The position numbers and the translations under genes were made by a program. From positions 38,527,047 through 38,591,046 of the forward strand of contig NC_061510.1 of assembly GCF_022539505.1 (NCBI RefSeq): 64,000 bases of DNA. The letters run 5' to 3'. Source of the DNA: Lolium rigidum. Its lineage: Eukaryota > Streptophyta > Magnoliopsida > Poales > Poaceae. The notes under the pieces are model-generated. The model was not told where the DNA came from and searched no databases. It saw only the letters and a program-made list of their open reading frames with translations. Of the stretch, positions 35,370-47,396 are shown piece after piece. Positions within the stretch are counted from its first letter, which is position 1. Each line of letters opens with the position of its first letter.

Positions 35370-35869
35370 TATGAGCGACTAGAGGGGGAGGGGTGAATAG
35401 GCGCTAGGGGTTTTGCGTCTCAACTTGTTAGCCATCCCAGCCTTGTGCGCCTTGTGCGAGCTCAGGGCCTTCGAAGGCGACGAGACGGTCATGGACAAGG
35501 TGCCAGTCTTGAAGAAGAGGGTCGAGCTCACGAGGGATCAAACCCCACGCTTCTTCAGCTTGGGTTTCATAGGTGTTTGAGAGTGGTGGTCCTTTGGATC
35601 CGGCTTGGCTGCAGGGACTTCCTTACATGCGCTAGATATGCAAGCCTTGGGGTCGAAGGCCAATTTCCGAGAGGTATATGCCTTCTCCTGCTGCTCCAGT
35701 GCTTTGGCAAGTAGGTAGTGAACCCGATTTATTAATGTTGGATCTTGACGTTCTTCCAGAATTCGCTTGGCCACCGCTAGAATATCCTTCCGTGTTGCCA
35801 TCACTTCCATGTTGTATTTGTCTACGTGCCAAGGGTGGTACGTTTGAACTTTAGGTGGGGGTGGGGGTG
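35370..35869 (-). pseudogene. Downstream half of an unidentified coiled-coil ORF, split by the Copia insertion
   Basis: On the minus strand the region 35832-35538 encodes EVMATRKDILAVAKRILEER, QDPTLINRVHYLLAKALEQQ, EKAYTSRKLAFDPKACISS and KPDPKDHHSQTP, then PKLKKRGV-stop. It continues the frame interrupted at 51425 (see 51425-51890). It looks like a gag-type or transposon accessory protein; no domain is recognised. About 35370-35395 reads on the minus strand like the C-rich end of a Maximus-type LTR (CCTATTCACCCCTCCCCC), hinting that the host element is also a retrotransposon. Confidence 0.4.
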
Positions 35870-36044
35870 TGTGGACCGAGGTGAGGGCCTAACCTGAGGT
35901 AGAAGGAGGCTGCAGGGAGGAACTCTCTCTTCTTAGGGTTACAAAGATAGAGGCACCTTATATAGGTCAGGACTGGGCTGGGCCAGATGGGCCACAACAG
36001 AGAACAAGAAGACAGCCCAACAAATACACCAACAGTTATCCAAC
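35870..36044 (-). repeat. 3' LTR of the short-LTR Copia element
   Basis: 175 bp, with CTATATAA core promoter on the minus strand at 35958-35965. Ends are TGTTGG...CCACA on the minus strand. Confidence 0.9.
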
Positions 36045-36052
36045 ACTCCCCC

Positions 36053-36944
36053 TCAAGATGGGTGATAAATATCAATCATCCCCATCTTGGCACACGCAAG
36101 ATTACACTCCTTTGATCCTAGCCCTTTTGTTAAACAGTCTGCCACTTGTTGTCCTGATCTCACATAAGCCAATGAGATAATCCCTGCATCAATATTTTCT
36201 TTAATAAAGAATCTATCTATCTCCACATGTTTAGTTCGCTCATGCTGGACAGGGTTGTTTGCTATGTTTATGGCAGACATATTATCACACCACACTTTCA
36301 AGCTTCCTTGACTTAAAATTTGCAGCTCTCTTAGAAGGTTTCGTACCCACAACATTTCACCCAGGCCTTGTGACATAGCTTTGTACTCTGCTTCGGCTGT
36401 TGATTTCGAGACAACAGATTGTTTCTTACTTCTCCATGACACCAAATTTCCTGCAACAAAAACACAATACCTTGAGGTGGATCTTCGATCATCTAAGCAG
36501 CTAGCCCAATCTGCATCACAATATCCATCTACATTTAGGTGTCCATTACTTTTAAACGACAATCCTTTTTCCGGAGTGCCCTTCAAGTATCTCAGGATTC
36601 TTTGAGCTGCTTCCAAGTGTCCATCCCTCGGATCATGCATATAGCGACTCACTACACTCATTGCAAATGATATATCTGGTCTCGTGTGGCATAAGTATAT
36701 TAGTCTTCCAACAAGTCTTTGATATTTCTCCTAGTCTATGGGTTCTCCAGAATCTTGTCTTTGATTTTATTATTTTGGTCAATAGGTGTTGAAGCCACTC
36801 GGCACCCCAGCATGCCCATATCATCTAAGAGATCCAATGTATACTTTCTTTGAGATAGTGATATCCCTTTTGACGATCTTGCAACTTCTATTCCAAGGAA
36901 GTATTTAAGTTTTCCCAAATCTTTCACCTCAAAGGCTTGACTCA
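36053..36944 (-). pseudogene. Copia pol, C-terminal part (RT tail and RNase H)
   Basis: It continues the reverse transcriptase interrupted at 47392. QAFEVKDLGKLKYFLGIEVA and LSQRKYTLDLLDDMGMLG (36940-36760) are followed after a frame change near 36735 by YMHDPRDGHLEAAQRILRYLKGT. The Copia RNase H is seen as GYCDADWASCLDDRRSTS (Asp), SKSTAEAEYKAM (Glu) and VWCDNMSAINIANNP (Asp), and it ends VADCLTKGL to a stop at 36053. The piece is well preserved with one main frame break. Confidence 0.88.
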
Positions 36945-36949
36945 AGCAT

Positions 36950-38465
36950 TGATGACCCACAAGTATAGGGGGTGTATCGTAGTATCTTCGATAAGTAAGA
37001 ATGTCGATCCCAACGAGGAGCAGAAGGTGTTGACAAGCAGTTTCGATGAAGGATTCACTGTAAATGCTCACAGACAAGTATTCGAGGGGTTTTGATGTAA
37101 CAGATGAATAAAGTACGAGTAAGTAAAATGCGAGAGAAATAATTGCAGCGAGTGGCCCAATCCTTTTTAGCACAAAGGACAAGCCGGTTTGTTTACTTAT
37201 AATGACCAAACGTTCTCGAGGACACACGGGATTTTAGTCTAGTGCTTTCGCTACATACACTTGATTAATCTTCATTGTTTTGATAAGTGTTGTGTGGGTG
37301 AACCTATGCTAATGTACCGCCCTTCCTAGGACTAATACATACTTGTGATTATACCCCTTGCAAGCATCCGCAACTACAAGAAAGTAATTAAGATAAATCT
37401 AACCACAGACCTTAAACTCCGAGATCCTCGCGATCCCTCCCGCATCGATATACCAACGGGGGTTTAGGTTTCGTCACTCCGGCAACCCCGCAATTGGCAA
37501 ACGAGTACAAGATGCATTCCCCTAGGCCCATAAATGGTGAAGTGTCGTGTAGTCGACGTTCACACGACACCACTAGAAGAATAACACCACAACTTAAATA
37601 TCATAACATTGAATATTACTCAACCATAGTTCACTACTAACATTTAGACTTCACCCATGTCCTCAAGAACTAAACGAACTACTCACGAGACATCATATGG
37701 AACATGATCAGAGGTGATATGATGATGAATAACAATCTGAACATAAACCTTGGTTCAATGGTTTCACTCAATAGCATCAACAACAAGTAGAAATCAGCAC
37801 CGGGAGAGTTTCCCTATCAAACAATCAAGATCAAACCCAAATTGCTACGGCGGTGACGATGTCCAGCGGTGGAGATGGCGGTGATGATGGTGGAGATGAT
37901 GATGATGGTGATGGAGATGATGTCCAGCTCGATGGCGGTGACGATGGCGTCGATTTCCCCCTCCGGGAGGGAATTTCCCGGCGGATTCCTCGCCCGCCGG
38001 AGAGCTCTTTTCTCTCTCGGTGTTCTCCGCCCCGCAGAGGCGGCCGTAACCCTTCGTGAGGATTCCTCCGTGGCTTAGGTCTTCGGGATGAAGGGTTTCG
38101 CGAAGAAAAGGAGGCGAAAGAGGCCGAGGGGGCCCCACACCACATGGTGGCGCGCCGTGCCATGGGCCGCGCCACCCTATGGTGTGGGCCCACCTTGGGT
38201 CCAGCTCGGCTCCCCCTTCCGGCTTCCTCCGTCATCCGGAAAAATAGGATTTTTGGTAAAACTTGCTTCCACGCTTGATCTTCCGAAATATTGCATCCTG
38301 ACGGTGCTTTTTCCAGCAGAATCTTGGCTCCGGTGCTCGATCCCCAAATAATCATGAAACATGCAAAATAGATGAAATAACATAAGTATTGTGTCCCAAT
38401 ATGAAATATATCAATGAATAACAACAAATTATGATATAAAATAGTGATGCAAATTGGACGTATCA
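36950..38465 (-). repeat. 3' LTR of the Athila/Fatima-like element
   Basis: 1516 bp, TGATACGTCCAATTTGCATC...CATCA on the minus strand. It has a GAT/GGT-rich simple stretch at 37860-37945 and a GC palindrome at 38134-38154 / 38167-38188. Confidence 0.92.
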
Positions 38466-40359
38466 ACTCCCCCCAAGCTTAGACTTCGCTTGTCCCCAAG
38501 CGAAACTGAACTCGGTAAACAGGACCGCATGTTTATGGAGTGAAGAGTCGATAAACAAAATACGGACAAGAAGCATCATATTCATTCACACAAGACATTA
38601 TAGTAAACAACTTTCTCATATAACTCAACTTGAAACAAGTATAAGGTAATCACAAATAAAGGTGCATAAGGAATCATAATTGGTGATGGCAAACTTTGTT
38701 CTTGGTCAGAGAACATTTAACAGATTATATTCATCTATTGAGCAGCGCTCTCATATTAAAACTTATGGTAAACTTGCATACTCAATCATATTAATTATTG
38801 ATGACTTTCAAAGCTATATTCATTCAGGTAAAACTTGTACTAAACAAGAAAGAGTAAAGACATGATGAAGCAAATCACAATATAATAGTTTGATCACAAC
38901 AACTCAAATGCTTGCTTGAGATGGAGGGAAATAGGTTTACCGACTCAATCATAAAGTAAAAGACAGGCCCTTCGCAGAGGGAAGCAGTGGATTAAATCAT
39001 GTGCTAGAGCTTTTTCAGTTTTGAAATCATATAAAGAGAATAAAAGTAAAGTTTTGAGAGGTGTTTGTTGTTGTCAACGATCGGTAGCGGGTACTCTAAC
39101 CCCTTGCCAAACGTGACCTCCAAAGAGCGGCTCCCATGAAGGACGTTATCTCTACCAAGCAAGGTAGATCATCCCTCTTCTCTTTTGTTTACACATGTAT
39201 TTTAGTTTATTTAAGGGTGACACTCCCCCCAACCTTTGCTTACACAAGCCATGGCTAACCGAATCCTCGGTGCCTTCCAACAATCTCATACCATGGAGGA
39301 GTGTCTATTGCAAAATTAAGTTGCTTACTGATGAATCAGGGCAAAGCATGTGAAGAGAATTATTAATGAAAGTTGATTAATTGGGGCTGGGAACCCCGTT
39401 GCCGCCTCTTATTGCAAAATTATAGGATAAGTGGATGAAGCCACTAGTCCATTAGTGGAGGCTGCCTAACAAGATCGAAAGATGAAACACCACATACTTC
39501 CTCATGAGCTATAAAACATTGACACAAATAAGAAGTAATAAGTTTTGAATTGTTTAAAGGTAGCACATGAAGTATTTACTTGGAATGGCAGTAAAATACC
39601 ATGCAGTAGGTAGATATGGTGGACACAAATGGCATAGGTTTGGGTTCAGTGTTTGGATGCACGAGAAGTATTCCCTCTCAAGACAGTGTCTTTGGCTAGC
39701 AAGGTTAAATAGCAAACATAGGAGTTGAGGGAAACAAACAAATATACATATGATAGAAACAAGCATGCATCTTACTTGTAAGCACAAACAGTTTTAACTT
39801 TAGAATACTAAGCTAAGGACTGATAAGAAAGATAATAATATCTTCTACATTTGTTTCCTCTATTCTTCTTAAACTCAAAGTGTTGTTGCTATTGACCATT
39901 GCTAAGTTTGCCAAAACCAAATAGATTTACTTAATGCTCCCAAAGTGGTACCAATACTAAAATCAAGATCAATCATATAGTAGAAATTGCAAACTAAAAT
40001 AAGGTGTGCAATATGTAAATGATAAGACTTCTCATTAATATTCCATAACGATAACTCACACCAAGGGATACATAGACAAACTAAAGGAGAGATACTTCCA
40101 CACTGCAACCCATCTCGTACGATAACTTCCCTACTCATGATATGACACTACTTGATAGTAAAAAGTAAAAGGTAGTAATGATGTGATACCGCGGCACTCC
40201 CCCAAGCTTGGAACAAACCAAGGGGATGCCAATACCGATGATGGATTACTCCTTTGGCGATGGTGGTGATGAATCCCTCATGCGCTTCTTGCTGCATCTC
40301 CTTCGCCTTCGAGCTTCTCGCCTTGGCAAATCCGCACTAAGTCCCGAAGAGATTCATTG
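38466..40359. other. Non-coding 3' region of the Athila/Fatima-like element
   Basis: No sustained coding frame. AT-rich with short patches matching the Sabrina-like internal region by type (for example 'ggcccttcgcagagggaagca' at 38967 and 24076; 'tggtggacacaaatggcata' at 39618 and 24864). This shows that the non-autonomous and autonomous families share 3' non-coding modules. Confidence 0.6.
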
Positions 40360-40706
40360 TTATCCGAAGTCGGCGATGGCGAACTCCGTGACGGGCATCA
40401 AGTAATATCCCAACATTCTACGGAGTCGGTAATTCTCCTCCCCGAGTATCTCCACTTCTCTTCTTAGAGCCCGGTATTGACCACAAAACTCATCGGTAGT
40501 CCGTAGAGCTTCTTCCAAAGACAGGGAAAGAGTCGAGGCCAAGAGCAGGGGGTAAAGGTCCCTGCAAGTTATGAGAGAAAGAACGTCGAGTATCAACAGA
40601 TCCCACCAAGACTTGCTTACTCCCCACAGCTTGTTGCTCTTGTTTTGACGACACCCTTTTTTACTTCTTCCTTCGAAGGCCCCTTGCCCTTGTTGTCGGA
40701 GGCCAT
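40360..40706 (-). pseudogene. Extra coiled-coil ORF downstream of integrase
   Basis: The ATG at 40706 opens MASDNKGKGPSKEEVKKG. The frame shifts within about 90 bp, after which LSLEEALRTTDEFCGQYRAL and RREVEILGEENYRLRRMLGY (about 40520-40400) form a leucine-heptad coiled coil before a stop at 40360. This is a known type of accessory ORF in Fatima-like elements by my recollection; its function is not known. A minus-strand TATAAAAT box at about 40801-40808 stands about 95 bp upstream of the ATG, and an LTR-like GC palindrome (40875-40926) stands behind that. Separate transcription is therefore plausible. Confidence 0.5.
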
Positions 40707-40800
40707 GGTGCTCCAAGATTGAAAATAGATCCTGGCAGAAACAGCTCGAAACAAAACACGTCGAGAAAACGATATACGGACCTCCAGGGGTCCGGGGGAT

Positions 40801-40808
40801 TTTATAAT
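40801..40808 (-). promoter_or_regulatory. Candidate internal TATA box
   Basis: TTATAAAATCC on the minus strand, about 95 bp upstream of the ATG at 40706 and downstream of a GC palindrome like those in the LTR promoters. Position and context fit an internal promoter for the extra ORF. Confidence 0.4.
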
Positions 40809-41044
40809 AAAAATTTTCAGAACAAACGGAAAGTACCAGGTCCAACCAGAGTCGGAAAGGGGCAACAAGGCGGTGCCACCATAGGTCGGCGCGGCCAGGT
40901 TGGGGCCCGCGCCGGCCTGTGGTGTCACGCCCTCGTGCGTCTTTTCCACTCCGTTTCGATCTCGTAATTTTTCATATTTTCCAAAAACAGCAAAAATATT
41001 GTTCGGAAAGTAAATCGTGAACTTTTCATTACCAGTACTGTTAC

Positions 41045-44000
41045 CTATTCAAAGTCGAGTTCTGGCGGACTGTCAATTTGTCCTTTGATGAAAGCCTCCG
41101 GTGTTTCCACTTGAATAATATCAACATCAACATTATAAGAATCACCCGAGATATAATGCTTGAGTCTTTGTCCATTCACCACTTGCGTAGCATTGCCTTG
41201 GAGAGAGCTAATTTTAATTGCTCCCGAACGATACACCTCCTCAACAACATATGGTCCTTCCCATTTCGAGAGTAATTTCCCCGCAAAGAATCTGAGACGA
41301 GACCGATACAATAGGACTTTATCCCCAATATTAAACTCTCTTTTGATGATCCTTCTATCATGCCATTTCTTAACTTTCTCTTTAAAGAGTTTAGCATTTT
41401 CATAAGCTTCACTTATCAATTCATCTAGAGAACTTAATTGTAACAACCTCTTATCACCGGCAAGTTTAGGATCTTTATTTAATTCTCTAACAGCCCGATA
41501 AGCTTTGTGTTCTAGTTCTAAAGGTAAATGACAAGATTTTCCGTAAACCATTTTATAAGGCGACATTCCCATGGGGTTTTTATAAGCAGTTCTATAAGCC
41601 CATAGTGCTTCTCTCAATTTACTAGCCCAATTCTTTCTAGATTTATTAACGGTCTTCTGCAAGATAGATTTAATTTCTCTATTTGATAGTTCTACTTGAC
41701 CACTACTTTGAGGGTGATAAGCGGAAGCAATTCTATGATTAATACCATACTTAGCAAGAGTTTTTCTAAAACCTCCATGAATAAAATGAGAACCTCCATC
41801 AGTCATAATATATCTAGGTACTCCAAATCTAGGAAAAATAACATCTAAAAGCATTTTTAAAGAGGTCTCACCATCAAGCACTTTTTGTAGGTATGGCTTC
41901 CACCCATTTAGTAACATAATCAACAGCAACAAGTATATGAGTGTTACCTTTTGAAGAGGGAAAAGGTCCCATGAAGTCGAATCCCCAACAATCAAATGGT
42001 TCAATAACAAGAGTATAATTCATAGGCATTTCATTGCGTCTGGAAATATTACCAACCCTTTGACATTCATCACAAGATAAAATAAACTTCCTTGCATCTT
42101 TGAAGAGAGTTGGCCAATAAAAACCTGATTGTAGAACCTTTTGCGCGGTTCTATCTCCGACGTGATGTCCTCCATAAGCACTACCATGACATTTACTCAA
42201 TATCTCTTGTTGTTCATATTCGGGAACACACCTTCGCAGAAATACCATCCACTCCTTCTTTATATAAGTGTGGGTCATCCCGTAAATAGTGCCTCAAGTC
42301 ATAAAAGAATTTCCTCCTCTCGCTGAGCTGAAAAGGTTGGAGGCAAATACTTGGAAACAATAAAGTTAGCATAATCAAGCATACCAAGGACTGTCTCGCG
42401 AGCTCACCTTTATTACAGCCAATTGTTCATTTGGAAAACTATCATTAACAGGAACAGGATCATAAGCAATATTTTCCAATCTAGACAAATTATCAGCAAC
42501 AGGATTATCAGCACCTTTCGTATCTACAATATGTAAATCAAATTCTTGCAAAAGAAGAACCCATCTAATAAGCCTCGGCTTAGCATCTTTCTTTGTCATA
42601 AGGTATCTAATTGCAGCATGATCAGTATGAATTGTAACTTTTGAATCAACAATATAAGATCTAAATTTATCACAAGCAAAGACTATAGCTAACAATTCTT
42701 TTTCAGTAGTAGCATAATTTCTTTGAGCAGCATCAAGAGTTTTGATAGCATAATGAATAACATTTAATTTTTTATCTACTCGCTGTCCAAGAACAGCGCC
42801 TACAGCAAAATCACTAGCATTACACATAATTTCAAATGGTAAATTCCAATCAGGAGGTTCAACTATAGGAGCGGTTGTTAAGGCTTTCTTTAGAGTTTCA
42901 AAAGCTTCCTTACAATCATCATCAAAAACAAAAGGTACATCTTTTTGAAGAAGATTAGTAAGAGGCTTTGAAATCTTAGAGAAATCTTTAATAAATCTCC
43001 TATAAAACCCAAGCATGACCAAGAACACTACGAATACCTTTAACATCCCTTGGATAGGGCATCTTCTCAATGGCTTCAACTTTAGCTCTATCAACTTCAA
43101 TACCTCTCTCGGAAATTTTATGTCCCAATACAATTCCTTCATTAACCATAAAGTGGCATTTCTCCCAATTAAGAACAAGGTTAGTTTCTTCACATCTCCG
43201 CAAAACTTTATCAAGGTTTCGCAAGCAACTATCAAAAGAATTCCCGTAGACGGAAAAATCATCCATGAATACTTCCACAATACTCTCACAAAAGCCATGA
43301 AAAATAGCAGACATGCATCTTTGAAAAGTAGCAGGAGCATTACATAAACCAAAAGGCATACGCCTATAAGCATAAGTTCCATAGGGACAAGTAAAAGTGG
43401 TTTTCTCTTGATCTTTAGCTTTAACAACAATTTGTGAAAACCCAGAATAACCATCAAGAAAGCAAAAATGCGTATTTTTAGATAACCTTTCTAACATTTG
43501 ATCAATAAATGGTAAAGGGTAATGATCTTTCTTAGTAACTTTATTAACTTTTCGAGAATCAATGCACATTCTATACCCTACAACTACTCTTTGAGGTATG
43601 AGCTCATCATTATCATTAGGCACAACAGTCATTCCTCCTTTCTTAGGAACGCAATGCACAAGACTAACCCATCTACTATCAGCAATAGGATATATAATAC
43701 CAGCTTCAAGAAGTCGTAATACCTCATTTCTTACCACATCCTTCATCTTGCGAATTAGACGACGCTGAGGTTCAACAACAGGCTTCGCATCATCTTCCAT
43801 ATTAATGGCATGTTGGCAAATAGAGGGAGAAATCGCCTTCAAGTCATCAAGAGTATAGCCAATAACACCTCGGTGTTTCTTCAATATTTGCAATAATCTT
43901 TCTTCTTCAAATTCTGTAAGCTTAGAACTAATAATAACATGATATATTTTCTTATCATCAATATGAGCATATTTAAGATTATCAGGCAAAGCCTTTAAAT

Positions 44001-45770
44001 CAAAAACAGGATCTTCCTTTGGTGGCGGTGTTGTACCCAAGTCTTCCACCGGTAAATCATGCTTGAGAATAGGTTGGCGAAGAAAAATCTCCTCAAGCTC
44101 ATCTCTTTCTTTCCTAAAAACTTCACTCTCGCTATCCTCCAAATGTTGCTGCAAAGGATTATTAGGAACAAGAACAATAGATGCACACTCGCTCCATTTT
44201 AAAATCATTACTAGGCAAATCAGCTTTATAAGGAGTTTTGGTAAATTTAGAGAAGTTAAACTCATGAGATTCACCAGCAAATTTAGTCAAAATTTTCTCT
44301 TTCTTGCAATCTATAATAGCTCCACAAGTATTTAGAAAAGGTCTACCAAAAATGATAGGACAATAATCACTAGCAAGCAGAACCAAGTACCAAAAAGTCG
44401 ACAGGATATTTAATCTTACCACATAGAACTTCCACATATCGAACAATACCAATTGGAGAAATAGTTTCTCTATTAGCCAGCTGAATAACCACATCAATAT
44501 CTTCAAGTTCACAAGAATCAATTTCGTGCATAATCTCCGTGTAAAGCTCATAAGGTATAGCACTAACACTTGCACCAATATCACATAAACCATAATAGCA
44601 ATGATCACCAATTCTAACAGATATCATAGGAACACTAGCTTGTTTGGGTTTATTAGGATGTGAAACAATATTAGAAGCATCTTCACGAGAAAATAATATG
44701 ACCATCCTCCACATTTTCGGTTACAAGATCTTTAACTATTGCAACAACGAGGTTCAACTTTTATTTGTTCTTCAGGTTCTATAGGTTTCTTTTCACTTTT
44801 ATGAACCGCACTATTTATAACGAGTACTCTTTCATTTTAGCAGGAAAAGGAGTTTTTTCAATATAAGCTTCGGGAATAACACGATCGAGCAGTTTCAACT
44901 ACAACACACTTATTAATAGATGAATCAATTTTATCTTTATACGGTTCATGATACTTATCAAAATTCTTCTTAGGCAATTCATAATGAGAGGCAAAAGCTT
45001 TATAAAGATTTGTAGCAACTTGAGAATCAAGACCATATATAGCACTCATATTACGAAATTTATCAGTATCCATAAAAGCTTCAATGCATTTATAATCATA
45101 AATTATACCTGATTCTCTATCCTTGTCGTTCTCCCAACCTTCGGTATTTTCTTGGATCCGATCAAGAAGGTCCCTTTTAAACTCTTCTTTATTGCGTGTA
45201 AATGATCCGTAACAAGAAGTATCCGAGCAAGGTCTTGTCTTGAAAAGAAAGTCTTGCATAGAAATTATCAATAATAACATTACCAGGAAGCTCATGAATG
45301 GGGCATTTGAGCATTAAAGACTTCAATCTCCCCCAAGCTTGGGCAATACTCTCTCCATCATGAGGCCAGAAATTATATATGCGGTTCCGATCTTTATGAA
45401 TTTCACTTGGAGGATAAAATTTAGAATAAAATAAAGACACACTGTCCTCCCAATCAAGAGAATCACCATTCTTCAGCAATTTATACCAATGCGCCGCTTT
45501 ACCAGACAGCGATATAGAGAATAGTTTCTTCCTAACTTCATTCATAGAAATACCTGCACATTTGAATAACCCGCATAATTCATGCAAAAACAAGTAAATG
45601 ATCACCGGGATGGACAGTTCCATCCCCTTCATAGCGGTTATCCATAACATGTTCAATAATTTTCGTAGGTATTTTATATGGTATTACTTCCTCACTTGGC
45701 GCCTCATCCACTACCGTTGCAGTAGTAGTAGATTTCCCAAATAGAAATTGAAGAGAAGATCTCTCCATAA
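41045..45770 (-). pseudogene. Gypsy (Athila-clade) gag-pol, frameshifted but nearly complete
   Basis: Gag starts at 45768 (MERSSLQFLFGKSTTT); a frame change near 45580 leads to the capsid core (LSGKAAHWYKLLKNGDSLDW, DGESIAQAWGRLKSL). Protease has LCDIGASVSAIPYELY (about 44580). RT lies in a 426-codon frame (44280-43003) with [50 protein letters not shown] and catalytic [11 protein letters not shown] frame change near 43015 leads to RNase H ([41 protein letters not shown]). Integrase has H/C finger residues, [24 protein letters not shown] and [11 protein letters not shown] for D, D, E; it shifts frame near 41876 and ends at 41045. At least two of the breaks (43015, 41876) are an extra A in a CAG, so the true copy may be more intact than it reads. 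Confidence 0.9.
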
Positions 45771-45842
45771 TGACTTATAGCAGCGAAGTGAAATAAAATC
45801 AGCACAAACAATGAAAGGTTTTCCTTACCAATAGCGCTTCAC

Positions 45843-45859
45843 TCCCCGGCAACGGCGCC
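45843..45859 (-). promoter_or_regulatory. Primer-binding site, tRNA-Asp type
   Basis: GGCGCCGTTGCCGGGGA on the minus strand, about 13 nt after the LTR end. Same type as at 27260-27277. Confidence 0.85.
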
Positions 45860-45872
45860 GTGAAAATAGTCT

Positions 45873-47391
45873 TGATGACCCACAAGTATAGGGGGTGTAT
45901 CGTAGTATCTTCGATAAGTAAGAATGTCGATCCCAACGAGGAGCAGAAGGTGTTGACAAGCGGTTTCGATGAAGGATTCACTATAAATGCTCACGAGACA
46001 AGTATTCGGGGGTTTTGATGTAACAGATGAATAAAGTACGAGTAAGTAAAATGCGAGAGAAATAATTGCAGCGAGTGGCCCAATCCTTTTTAGCACAAAG
46101 GACAAGCCGGTTTGTTTACTTATAATGACCAAACGTTCTCGAGGACACACGGGATTTTAGTCTAGTGCTTTCGCTACATACAGTTGATTAATCTTCATTG
46201 TTTTGATAAGTGTTGTGTGGGTGAACCTATGCTAATGTACCGCCCTTCCTAGGACTAATACATACTTGTGATTATACCCCTTGCAAGCATCCGCAACTAC
46301 AAGAAAGTAATTGAGATAAATCTAACCACAGCCTTAAACTCTGAGATCCTGCGATCCCTCCTGCATCGATATACCAACGGGGGTTTAGGTTTCTGTCACT
46401 CCGGCAACCCCGCAATTGGCAAACGAGTACAAGATGCATTCCCCTAGGCCCATAAATGGTGAAGTGTCGTGTAGTCGACGTTCACACGACACCACTAGAA
46501 GAATAACACCACAACTTAAATATCATAACATTGAATATTACTCAACCATAGTTCACTACTAACATTTAGACTTCACCCATGTCCTCAAGAACTAAACGAA
46601 CTACTCACGAGACATCATATGGAACATGATCAGAGGTGATATGATGATGAATAACAATCTGAACATAAACCTTGGTTCAATGGTTTCACTCAATAGCATC
46701 AACAACAAGTAGAAATCGGTACGGGAGAGTTTCCCCTATCAAACAATCAAGATCAAACCCAAATTGCTACGGCGGTGACGATGTCCAGCGGTGGAGATGG
46801 CGGTGATGATGGTGGAGATGATGATGATGGTGATGGAGATGATGTCCAGCTCGATGGCGGTGACGATGGCGTCGATTTCCCCCTCCGGGAGGGAATTTCC
46901 CCGGCAGTTCCTCGCCCACGGGAGAGCTCTTTTCTCTCCGGTGTTCTCCGCCCCGCGAGGCGGGCTGTAACCCTTCGTGAGGATTCCTCTCGTGGCTTAG
47001 GTCTTCGGGATGAAGGGTTTCGCGAAGAAAAGGAGGCGAAAGAGGCCGAGGGGGCCCCACACCACATGGTGGCGCGGCCGGAGCCATGGGCCGCGCCACC
47101 CTATGGTGTGGGCCCACCTTGGGTCCGAGTCGGCTCCCCCTTCCGGCTTCCTCCGTCATCCGGAAAAATAGGATTTTTGGTAAAACTTGCTTCCACGAGT
47201 TGATCTTCCGAAATATTGCATCCTGACGGTGCTTTTTCCAGCAGGAATCCTGGCTCCGGTGCTCGATCCCCAAATAATCATGAAACATGCAAAATAGATG
47301 AAATAACATAAGTATTGTGTCCCAATATGAAATATATCAATGAATAACAGCAAATTATGATATAAAATAGTGATGCAAATTGGACGTATCA
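45873..47391 (-). repeat. 5' LTR of the Athila/Fatima-like element
   Basis: 1519 bp partner of 36950-38465; GC palindrome arms at 47056-47077 and 47091-47112 match almost exactly. It is followed by TSD AGCAT. Confidence 0.92.
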
Positions 47392-47396
47392 AGCAT

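Larger units (their letters stand above)
36950..47391 (-). mobile_element. Athila/Fatima-like Gypsy retrotransposon, near complete
   Basis: 10,442 bp with LTRs 36950-38465 and 45873-47391 and TSD AGCAT (36945-36949, 47392-47396), inserted inside the Copia RT. On the minus strand the order is LTR, tRNA-Asp primer site, gag, protease, RT, RNase H, integrase, an extra coiled-coil ORF with its own promoter-like region, non-coding sequence, polypurine tract (CTTGGGGGGAGT) and LTR. LTR difference is about 2-2.5% by eye, with many differences at CAG/CTG. It is the only element here that still encodes most enzymes of the Athila clade, so relatives of it could mobilise the Sabrina-like copy. Confidence 0.93.

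Noticed and set aside
37845..38138. His-rich and Met/Gly/Asp-rich frames in the Gypsy LTRs (also 46767-47309)
   Set aside because: Products of a GAT/GGT simple repeat inside LTRs, not genes.
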